A program made the position numbers and the translations under genes. A stretch of DNA of 64,000 bases from Owenia fusiformis (Eukaryota > Annelida > Polychaeta > Sabellida > Oweniidae): assembly GCA_903813345.2 (NCBI GenBank), contig CAIIXF020000005.1, positions 29,203,375-29,267,374 on the forward strand, read 5' to 3'. The notes under the pieces were generated by a model. It did not search any database. It saw nothing but the letters and a program-made list of their open reading frames with translations, and was not told where the DNA came from. Positions 1-9,700 of this stretch are shown here, one piece after another. The stretch's first letter is position 1; each line of letters starts with the position of its first letter.

Positions 1-408
1 TATTTTCCTCAAACATGCCCATATATTTAAATATATTGTTGGGTTTTTCTAAGTCATGCTAGGTTTCAATTCTTACCTAAAGATGGCAGCATAGCTGTCC
101 ATCAAGACTTAACAAAATCAGTGAAGCCAAAAGCCACAACTCTGTTCTTTTCACTCATCATATAGGCAACACTTAGTCATTTCTCATAACCAGACTAGCT
201 GAACTCTGTTATTTTCACGAGCCTGTATCTCAAGACTTAAACATTTTACATCCAACCAAAGGGGCTGGACTTTGTCATTTTTCAACACCAGTGGTTCATG
301 ACTTACACAATTTTAATCATTCATACAGTTGGACTTAACCATTTTCAGTGACATTTCAGTAAGAACTTAGAATAATTTGATCATTAAGTTTCATTGGCAC
401 TTTGCCAA

Positions 409-470
409 ATTGGTCATTGGCAGGTTGCCAATCGTGGTTTGGCAACATGCCAATATTAGTACTATATAAG
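409..470 (+). promoter_or_regulatory. CCAAT/TATA promoter, probably of the LTR
   Basis: GCCAAT occurs at 427-432 and 449-454, with inverted copies (ATTGGC, TTTGGC) between them, followed by TATATAAG at 463-470. The spacing is that of a TATA-driven RNA polymerase II promoter with a start expected near 490-500. The neighbouring LTR-like ends suggest it is the U3 promoter of that element. Confidence 0.4.
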
Positions 471-761
471 AGGCTTCGAAACCTCACCCTGGAGTTGTCT
501 ATGTCTATGTCAATAATCTGCAAAAGGCTAATAAGCCCATATAAAGCAGATATATAATTTAACAGTGATAGAATTTGAATAGAATATAATTTAAAACCTT
601 AACATTTAAAAATAGATCTATGGTTTACATCTCATTTTACCTGGGGAGACTGTCAGGCTACCGCGTTGACATCACCCCTCTTTACCAGTAGTGCAGGCTT
701 GTTGCTGTGCACTGGGGACCCTTTACATTAAAACATAGATCTATATTAAAAACACACCTAT

Positions 762-2843
762 TTAATTGCAGTTATTGACATAGGCATAGTATGATGATTT
801 AAAACTACTTAGACTGTCACAGTCTAAGATGTCACCAGGTAGAGTGTTCCATTTAGCTATTGTCCTAGGGAAATAGCTAAATTTGTATGCATCCGTTCTA
901 GTTGATGGTTGTATGAACTTAGAAGGATGATACAACCTAGTGTTGGTATTGATCTGTTGGCGGAAGTATGGAGGCACGTCGATGGCTGCTAGGTTCTGCT
1001 TTCCTTTGTAGAAAAGGAAAACTCTAGCAGCCTCTCGACGCTCCTTCAGGGGCTCCCACTGTAGGTCTTGAAGAGCTTTGGTGACGCAGCCTGGTTCCCT
1101 TGAGTGACATTTGGTTACAAACCTGGCTGCTCTTCTCTGTACCTGTTCCAACATATCAATATCTTTTTGTCGGTATGGATCCCATGCCGAGCTGGCATAC
1201 TCTAAATTAGGCCGGACTAGTGACTTATACGCCTGAGCCTTCACTTTTTCAGGGCATTGATGGAGGTTGCGCCTGAGAAATCCAAGCACCTTATTGGCTT
1301 TGGATACAATAGTTTGAATATGTGTAGTCCAGCGTAAGTTATTTGTGATGTCAATTCCTAGGTATGGGATGTGTGTTACCGACTTAAGGTTTTCCCCTAG
1401 CATGGTGTAATTGTGCATGATAGGGGATTTACCTTTGTGAATATTTAGCAAATAGCATTTTGATGGATGGAATTTCATTTGCCATTTTGATGCCCAGGAG
1501 ACCAGTTTATCAAGATTCTCCTGTAGTGTTAATGCATCTTGCTTGCTTTCGACTGTCATGAATAAAAGGCTGTCGTCGGCAAAAAGCTTAAGGCTGGCTG
1601 AGGATGATAGGTTATTGCCCATATCATTGATATAAACAAGGAAACAGAGTGGTCCAAGAACTGTTCCTTGAGGAACTCCTGATTTTACTGGAGTTTTTGA
1701 ACTTGATTCACCATCGAGCACTACCTGTTGTGATCTTCCCACAAGCCAGGATCTGAACCAGTTCAAGTTATTATTGCGAATTCCATAATAGTCGAGTTTG
1801 AGCAAGAGGCGTTCGTGAGCCACCGTGTCAAACGCTTTGGAAAAGTCTAATACCAACATGTCTGTTTGTTTATTGTTGTCGAGGGCCCGAGCTATATTCT
1901 CTATTGTATTGACAAGTTGTGTTTCACATGAGTGCTTTGACCTGAATCCATGTTGGAATTTTACTAGAATTTCATAGAGGTCAAAGTGGGCCATAACATG
2001 ATGGAATATAATATGTTCCATTATTTTACATGGAACTGACGTCAGAGATACAGGCCTGTAATTCACAGCCTCATCTCTTCGTCCCTTTTTGTAGATAGCA
2101 GTAACATTGGCATGTTTCCAGTCCATAGGCACTAAGCCTTCATCGATAGACTGTTGAAAAATTATTTGAAGGAATGGTGATATGCTGTCACTGCATTCCT
2201 TCAGGACCCTAGTCGGAATAAGATCGGGTCCAGTGGCTTTTGATGGATTTAGGCCAGTTAGCAGTTTGTGAATTCCTTTTGTCGAAATTTTGATATTTGG
2301 CATTTCAGGAATTTGACTAGGTACCATTGTCGATAGAGTGGCATCCTCATCTGTGAATACAGAATTGTATTGGTCATTGAGGATGTTTGCTTTCTGGGCG
2401 GCGTCTGTTATTTCGTCGCCATCTTTATTACGCAGCACGCTGATACCTGATGCATCTTTGCGTTTAGACTCTATGTAGCTCCAGAAGCGTTTGGTAATGC
2501 CTTTGTGCTGAACATTCTCATTTATGATTTCGCTTTCATCAATGTCAAGCAGATCGTTGATGTAGCGCTGATGTTCTTTACGAATTTCACTATGGATTAA
2601 TTTCCGTAGTGATTTGTATTTATGCCAATGATGAGGTTCATTTGAACGTTTGGCAACATTATATCGTCTTTGTTTCTGTCGGATCATTCTCAGTATCCTG
2701 GTGGTAATCCAGGGTACTTTGAATTTCCCACTTAGAGTTTTACTTGGAATATGCTCATTGATTGACGATATTAATGTAGATTTGAAGGAGGACCAGTTGT
2801 CTTCAACTGATCTACTTTCAGAGTTCTCTTTGAATTCGCTGAA
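762..2843 (-). pseudogene. LINE ORF, reverse transcriptase part
   Basis: Reading continues in the same frame after the TAG at 2844-2846. From Met at 2687 there are 641 residues. Fingers and palm motifs are in order: RPVSLTS (211-217), LDFSKAFD (280-287), GVPQGTVLGP (337-346) and the catalytic FADD (369-372). The LRRNL...YKSLVRPNLEYASSAWDP tail, a C-terminal block shared by CR1/Jockey-group elements, follows. All catalytic residues are intact and no frameshift is seen, so the copy is fairly young. Without the endonuclease in the same translated product it should not retrotranspose by itself. Confidence 0.9.
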
Positions 2844-3887
2844 CTAAGATCGTAGAGTCTCTTTAAGTCCAGTCCATTCTGCCCGCTTGTATATGTGGAC
2901 CTTACGAGGCTTCTTTTTCTGAATTTTCATTTTTAGGTTTATATCACATAGGACTGCCTCGTGATCACTCATGCCCGGAACCACCGAGATTCTTTCTGCG
3001 AGGTTTGGGCATGTAGTGAATACTAAGTCAAGGATGTTATTTTGTCTAGTTGGTTCCTTGACTAGTTGGGTTAGGCCATGATCATCAGTTATTGTAATCA
3101 TCTTCTCATTAAGATCATTAGAATATTGAGAATTAGGCCTTATAGTTCCATTCTCCCAATCGATGTCTGGTAAGTTGAAGTCACCACATAGGAAGATGTT
3201 TTTCATATGTGTATTACCATTAGCATAAAGTTTATCGAGGGATGTTTGGAGCGAGTCCAAAGCACCAGTATCGTTGTTTGGTTGACGATAGAAGGATCCA
3301 AACAGTATGTCCCCATTTGATAGAGATGCTTTGGACCATATGATTTCGCAATCAGCTGTCGCTTCATATTCGACTGATATGAAGTCACTTTTGACTGCGA
3401 TAAGGACACCGCCAGCACCTTTCTTTCGGTCTTTCCTGTATGGAGGTGGGCTAAGGTAGTCTTGACCGAATATCCATTTGCTGTCGATGGTGTTGTCCAG
3501 GTGAGTCTCACAGCCTATGATGACATCTGGCTTGTGAGTTTCAATTAGTTGTTGAAGGTGTAGTTGCTTCTCATGACTAATTAGACTGCGGAAGTTGATA
3601 GACATGAGGCGAACCTGGTTTCGCCTCTTTCGTGCAGTCGGCCTCGGTGGTTCTGATTCGGTAGAATCAGATGATGATGACGAATTGTCAAGATCAGAGA
3701 GAGCGCTGAAGGAGTTTGTTACCGAGGAATGAGAAAGAGTGGAGTCATTGAAGAAGCTGTTGGAAAAATTAGGTAGGGCACATCCAGGACAGATCCAGGT
3801 GAAACTGCCCGCGTCAAGAAAAACATTGTACTCAGCAGAGTTACGATCCGGAGTTACGATTGGGTCTTTTACAGTCAGTACAGTAGC
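2844..3887 (-). pseudogene. LINE ORF, PHD remnant and APE endonuclease part
   Basis: The frame is open from 3887 to a TAG at 2844-2846; an in-frame TGA lies just upstream at 3888-3890. Before the Met at 3605 it encodes a WICPGC motif near 3795-3812, the last part of a PHD-like zinc finger as found at the start of many invertebrate CR1-group ORFs, then a Ser-rich linker. From Met 3605 the 253 residues are an APE-like endonuclease that nicks target DNA: catalytic Glu in CETHL (residue 33), GDFN (141-144) and SDH (213-215). The TAG falls in the linker before the reverse transcriptase and is in frame with it. Confidence 0.8.
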
Positions 3888-4246
3888 TCAGTAGTATATA
3901 AATTGTACATAGATAGTGTAGTTTGACTATATATAATAATAAAGAAGCCTATGTTACTCTAACTCTGAAGTTTGTCGTATCATATTGGCGTCATCGTTTC
4001 GTAGAGACCCAACAATATATGGATAAGGTAACAGCATGCTATTTTCATACAAACATAAGTGTACCTATGATGGGGTCAGGTCATCCCATTGGTTTTGAAG
4101 GGGAAATGGGAAACAAGGCATTTATTCAGAGTTTTTCTTAGAGTAGTTTTCATCCTTTGGACCTCGCTAGTAATTTTGACCTCCCTAGTAATTTTGAGCA
4201 GCTGCTACATCATACACTATAATACCTCTAATTCTTAATGTTTCAG

Positions 4247-6273
4247 GCAGATCAAGAAATATCAATCGAAGAAGGCAATATGATAATCCACATGGACGAT
4301 CTTATAGGCCAGATGGACAGGTTTGTTATTTCTCTTCATGCTTTCTTTGGTAGAAACTATTTTTTACACTTTACGACCAAGACTTACAGAAATGGATTAA
4401 TTACATTTTTAACAAAATTGCAGCCATTTTGAATGAGTGGCCATATTGAAGATTCCCCTCATTTTCCCCTAAGACATTAGCCTACAAAATTTTGAACAAA
4501 TTCTATAAATAGTGGTACTTTAAGTTATCAAAAATTAGATTTTTAAGAAAAATGGCAGCCATTTTGGCATTCATTGGCCATTTTGAAAATCACTCTCTGA
4601 GCAGAGTTCCTATGTCCATCAGGCATCAGCCATTAAAAGTTGAACCAAAGCCGACGACAGATATTTTGGGTTATCAAAGATAACATCTTTTATAAAAAAT
4701 GTCAGCCATTTTGAATTGAGCGACCATTTTAAAAATTCCTTCTCTCCTTTACCCTATGAAATTTGAAACAAATCCATCAACTGGTAATCGACCCATTCAA
4801 ATGAATGAAAGGATGGACAAATGGATGGACAGCTTCTCTGAATCTCTACCAGATTTTGTTAAGTGGGATAGTGAAGACATAAGTATAAAGGAGGAGGGAA
4901 AGTATCACAACAGATTTCGGACAGTCATATGTTGGATTTTGGCTATTTTCTAAGGAGTACATTTTTCTGAGTACATTTGGGTATTTTAGGAATGTAGGGA
5001 ATACAAATTTCTAACTTTCTCCTGAGAATATTAAATTGTAGCGAGTGTGTATTGACTTAACATGAAAATATGCACCCTTGACTTAACATTAGGTATTACA
5101 ATATCCCTTTTAGACATCATTATCCTTTTAAATATGTCCTCATAGGTATACTTATCAATGCTATAATTAGTTCCAAAGGAGCACACACAATCTAAACAAA
5201 TGGTATGAGTGATACATACCAAGCCTTCTCATGTTCTATATGAACAATCAAAGTAAAATCTATAATTTAAAACACATGCAGTGCCAACTACGACCGTTAA
5301 TTTGAATTCTAGACCTACCAGTTGTTTGAAAATCAAGGATTGTGAGTCTCATACTGCCAAATTGAAAATTCCCCCTTTGGCAGGTATTAGCTTGTAATAT
5401 GTGAGCTGAATCTGTCAAGCGGTATTTGAGTTATTACCCATACAGATAGACAGATGAACAAATAAATGAAAAGACGGACTAATGGACAGATGGCTTCTCT
5501 AAATTCCTCTCGTAACTTCATTTGGTTGGATAACTAGATTCACCCACTGGTGTTTGAGTTATCAAAGCTTCACATTTTTTATCAAAATTTGAAATTTCTT
5601 CTGGAGCAGCGGTCATAAAAGGCATTGGTTTCTAAAAACTGAACCCAATCTGCTTACAAGTGCCAGATGGCTTCTCTTTATCCCTCCTGAACTACAGACT
5701 AAATTCGATGGAAAGATTAAAAAATGACTATAATACCTATACATTAGTACACCTTTATCTCGTGCAATAGTCATCAGTTCTCTACACACATGAGAAATGT
5801 CATTGTCAAATTATCATCACAATTTCAGTTATTATGGTCAAATAAGAGTCATTTTTTCATTTCAGCGAAATGCCAAAGTGGGTTTCGCTGCAGCTGGTGT
5901 TGCTTTTTCTGGTGGAGTAGGCCTTGGCCATCTAGTGTGGGGCCCAGCTGGTGCTGTAACACCCATGACAGTTGCTGCAGGCTCTGGAGTAGCAGTTCCT
6001 TTATCTGGTGCAATTACAATTGGAGCAGGCACAGCTGGTGGTACTGCAGCTGCAACTGGCGGTGCTTTAGCGGGAGGCTCTGCATTAGCAGCTGAAAGTG
6101 CTGGTGCTGCTGTTGTAGCTGAAGGTGCACTTGCAGGTGCAGCTGAGGCTGGAATCTCTGGTGCAGGGTACATAGGAGCAGCTTCCCTAAGTGTTGGGAC
6201 TGTCCTTGGTGTTGCAGCAATTGCAATAGGAGTAATAAGTGTTGGCTACCTTATATGGGCAGCCTTCAACTAG
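4247..6273 (+). CDS. Gly/Ala-rich membrane-like protein, last two exons
   Basis: Two exons are proposed. 4247-4320 follows a TTTCAG acceptor and ends at CAG/GTTTGT. 5866-6273 follows a polypyrimidine tract and TTTCAG and ends with TAG. They join in phase 0, and the first needs one base from an unseen upstream exon. The first exon encodes a basic, Arg/Tyr/Pro-rich 24-residue stretch. The last encodes 135 residues very rich in Gly and Ala, with GxxxG and AxxxA patterns, a hydrophobic start and a strongly hydrophobic C-terminal helix (about the last 27 residues). This suggests glycine-zipper membrane helices. The family was not recognised; a weak likeness to ISG12/IFI6-type small hydrophobic proteins is only composition. 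The gene is antisense to NOL8. No AATAAA is seen before 6600. Confidence 0.5.
4321..5865 (+). repeat. Intron filled with diverged ~250 bp repeats
   Basis: This is the intron of the Gly/Ala-rich gene. From about 4410 to 5720 it holds several diverged copies of one unit: GCCATTTTGA, a CCCCTC block, AAATTTGAAC, TCAA-TGGTAAT, GAGTTATCAAA and, in two copies, a GGACAGATGGC/GGATGGACAGC segment near 4810-4840 and 5450-5500. A related reversed segment (CCATCTGTCTGTCCATTC) lies near 62870. No coding signal is seen. Confidence 0.45.
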
Positions 6274-6599
6274 GCTTGTATTTCAAAAAAAGTGATAGAG
6301 GCTTAGTAGGAATATATCTTTTATGCATGGTCTGTTTTAAATACATGTGTTATCCCTCTGGAGATACACATATTTACCTTGGGATAAACATTGCTATCTA
6401 AAACCTCCAAGTACATAATCCTTATATACAGTGTATATACATATTGTTTCATATAAGCCTCCATAAATCTCCACAATATCACAGAGCCCATATCTTTGAA
6501 AACTGCAGCATCACAAACATGAAATGGCAATATGATATAATAGGCTTAGAATGAACTTCTAAGCACTACTCAGTACATTTAGAAAAACTGTGTACTTAC

Positions 6600-6751
6600 T
6601 TATTTTGGGGAATTCTCCTTTCCTCTTTTTTGTCATTGGTGAGTCTTTGTCTTCTAGCTGCCAGGTCATTTCTGACACCCCTCCCTGTTCTATATCTTCT
6701 TCTTTGAACTGTTTAATAGCATGACATAACTTTGATGGGTCAATTTCAACA
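6600..6751 (-). other. NOL8: NOL8 exon after the U12-type intron
   Basis: The exon begins after CACATAC. CCTTAAC, the U12 branch-point consensus, lies about 12 bases upstream of the junction (6762-6770). It encodes VEIDPSKLCHAIKQF and continues through QLEDKDSPMTKKRKGEFPK, ending in ATAA/GTAAGT (phase 1). No following NOL8 exon was found between 1 and 6599. Confidence 0.75.
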
Positions 6752-9700
6752 GTATGTGGGCAGTTAAGGATGAATAGGTAGACATTCATGCTATAATACA
6801 TTTATTTATATATGAGCCTGGCCACAGGAAAAGGGGTCTTATCACAGATTTTTTCAATATTCTGATTTTTTGTTTATCTTCAAAAGCAGAAAGAGACCTT
6901 TCAAATGAGCCATGGCTTGTTTCTTTTCCTTACATATATGAACCAATAAGTCGGATTTGAATTGAGTACATTTTCTTCTAAATCTTGGGCACATTTTTTC
7001 CTCTGTAGCACAATTTCAATTTTTGTGACAAGGCATTAACATGACAAAATGTCACCACCTAAAACAATTTGGTCAATTTAAAGCAAGTTGGAAAATACCT
7101 TTTGACCTTAAGAATGTTTTTGAAGATTTGAGCTTCTGGGATCTTGTAGATGATTTTGAAAAAAGAAATTGTTCAATCTGAAGCAAGTTAAAACTAGTTG
7201 CACACAAATCTTAAGTCAGATTTGAACTTCTTAGAACATGTAGATGATTTTGAAAAAAAAATTCCTCAATTTGAAGCAAGTTGAAAAATACCTCTTTGAC
7301 TTTTTTTGACATTGAGAAGGTCATTGAAGGTCAAATGTAAAGTCAGATTTGAACTTCTGAGAACATGTAGATGATTTTGAAAAAAAATTAAGTAAATTTG
7401 AAGCAAGTTGAAAAAATATCTTTTTGACCTTGAAAAGGTCATTGAAGGTCAAATGTCAAATCTAAAGTCAGATTTGAACTTCTGAGAACATGTAGATGAT
7501 TTTGAAAAAAAATTAGTCAATTTGAAGCAAGTTGAAAAAAGACCTTTTTGACCTTGAGAAGGTCATTGAAGGTCAAAGGTCAAATCTAAAGTCAGATTTG
7601 AATTTCTGAGAAAATGTAGATGATTTTGAAAAAAAAAATTAGTCAATTTGAAGCAAGTTGAAAAAAGACCTTTTTGACCTTTTTTGACCTTCAGAAGGTC
7701 ATTGAAGGTCAAATGTCAAATTTAAAGTCAAATCTAAAGTCATATTTGAATTTCTGAGAACATGTAGATGATTTTGAAAAAAAAATTTAGTCAATTTGAA
7801 GCAAGTTGAAAACAGACCTTTTTGACCTTTTTTGACCTTGAGAAGGTCATTAAAGGTCAAATGTCAAATCGAAAAGGCAGATTTGAATTTCTGAGAACAT
7901 GTAGATGATTTTGAAAAAAAAATTTGTCAATTTGAAGCAAGTTGAAAAAAGACCTTTTTGACCTTTTTTGACCTTGAGAAGGTCATTGAAGGTCAAATGT
8001 CAAATCCAAAGTCAAATCTAAAGTCATATTTGAATTTCTGAGAACATGTAGATGATTTTGAAAAAAAAATTTAGTCAATTTGAAGCAAGATGAAAAAATA
8101 CCTTTTTGACCTTTTTTGACATTGAGAAGGTCATTGAAGGTCAAATGTCAAATCTAAAGTCAGATTTGAATTTCTGAGAACATGTAGATGATTTCGAAAA
8201 AAAAATTTAGTCAATTTGAAGCAAGTTGAAAAAAGACCTTTTTGACCTTTTTTGACTTTGAGAAGGTCATTGGAGGTCAAATGTCAAATCTTAAGTCAAA
8301 TCTAAAGTCAGATTTGAATTTCTGAGAACACGTAGATGATTTTGAAAAAAAATTTTAGTCAATTTGAAGCAAGTTGAAAACAGACCTTTTTGACCTTTTT
8401 TGACCTTGAGAAGGTCATTGAAGGTCAAATGTCAAATCTTAAGTCAGATTTGAATTTCTGAGAACATGTAGATGATTTTGAAAAAAAAATGTAGTCAATT
8501 TGAAGCAAGTTGAAAACAGACCTTTTTGACCTTTTTTGACCTTGAGAAGGTCATTGAAGGTCAAATGTCAAATCTAAAGTCAGATTTGAAGGTCAAATGT
8601 CAAATCTAAAGTCAAATCTAAAGTCAGATTTGAATTTCTGAGAACATGTAGATGATTTTGAAAAAAAAATTAGTCAATGTGAAGCAAGTTGAAAAAAGAC
8701 CTTTTTGACCTTGAGAAGGTCATTGAAGGTCAAATGTCAAATCTAAAGTCAGATTTGAACTTCTGAGAACATGTAGATGATTTAGAAAAAAATTGAAGTC
8801 AGTCTAAACAGTATTTGTTAAGTTATAGGAAGTTGTAAGAAATTGTTACAGACGCCGGACGCCAACCGCCGGACACCAACCGCCGGACGCCAACCTCCAA
8901 CCGCCGGACGCCGTCGCAAAAAAACGGAGACCATAACAATATGTCACCACTTTTGGTGGTGACATAATAAGACCTGTTTTTCTATGGCCAGGCTCATGTA
9001 GTACTGAACGTTTTACTTAAAAATTTTAAGATCAATCATTCTATATAAAATGTACAAGGTTTATGATATGATTGCCATAGTTTCAACCAATGACACAGAT
9101 ATTTAAATAGAAATCCCAAGGGTTGAATAAGGATACTTTTTTCCTGTCTCTACGTTTGAGTTCTAATACAGGGAGTACTCTGCCATATTTTCCAATGACC
9201 CAGTGCTGAAACAGAGCAGAGTATTTCACATATAAGCATAATGTTGTGAGTAAAATAGAGAGTAGACTTATAACCAGGAGTACGGGGAGAGGGGGGGGGG
9301 GGGCTTTAGACATGAGAGGAAAAGCAATCACTGAAAACTGGACATGTATTTACAAATTTTATTAAGATTTTCTTAGACCTGTTTATATGTCTACTTGAGA
9401 AAGATTATGTTGTTCTGTGTTTTTTGTTCCTTGTTGAAGATGGATGAATAATGTGTTTTTCTCCTTGTTCGTATTTGTATCGTATTGTAAAAGTACAGTA
9501 AAACCTGTGAAGCAGAACACCTCTTAAAGCAGAACACCTGGATAAGAGAAACACCTTTCAAAGTCCAGTTAAACATTGAATTCATGCAAAAGGATCCTCT
9601 GTAAGTTGAGGGATACTGTTTTCAGGTGCAAGAGGCATTTCACTTTCTCAGGTCTTACTGAATATCAGTTGAACACACAGCCACGCCTGGTGATCGTGAA

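Larger units (their letters stand above)
559..3929 (-). mobile_element. 5'-truncated CR1/Jockey-group LINE
   Basis: A non-LTR retrotransposon is read on the minus strand. From its 5' side it holds a PHD-finger remnant, an APE-type endonuclease, a reverse transcriptase and a 3' UTR below 762. The pair ATATATAAT at 550-558 and 3930-3938 may be the target-site duplication, which would define the ends. The upstream part of the element (most of the PHD region and any ORF1) is missing, the usual result of incomplete target-primed reverse transcription. It sits inside the probable LTR in the opposite orientation, so it inserted later. Confidence 0.75.
36..4014 (+). mobile_element. Probable solo LTR interrupted by a LINE
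   Basis: The left end near 36-44 reads TGTTGGGT and the right end at 4007-4014 reads ACCCAACA, the inverted termini expected of an LTR. ATATA lies immediately outside both ends (31-35 and 4015-4019) and could be a 5 bp target duplication, although the low-complexity sequence makes this weak. The left part carries CCAAT-like boxes and a TATA box (463-470). The right part carries an AATAAA signal near 3938-3943 followed by a short U5-like stretch. Removing the LINE (about 559-3929) leaves roughly 600-700 bp, a normal LTR length. No internal retroviral-type genes are seen. The LTR reading is inference from ends and layout. Confidence 0.45.

Noticed and set aside
2650-2847. 65-codon plus-strand frame
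   Set aside because: Antisense shadow of the LINE reverse transcriptase linker; no independent support.
3203-3511. 102-codon minus-strand frame
   Set aside because: A shifted frame inside the LINE endonuclease, which has clear catalytic motifs in the other frame.
4756-4953. 65-codon frame rich in MDKWMDSF
   Set aside because: It runs through the diverged intron repeat, which recurs near 5450; no splice or start support.
5862-6226. Long minus-strand frames rich in Ala/Pro or Gln
   Set aside because: Mirrors of the Gly/Ala-rich plus-strand exon; the plus strand has the splice acceptor and stop.
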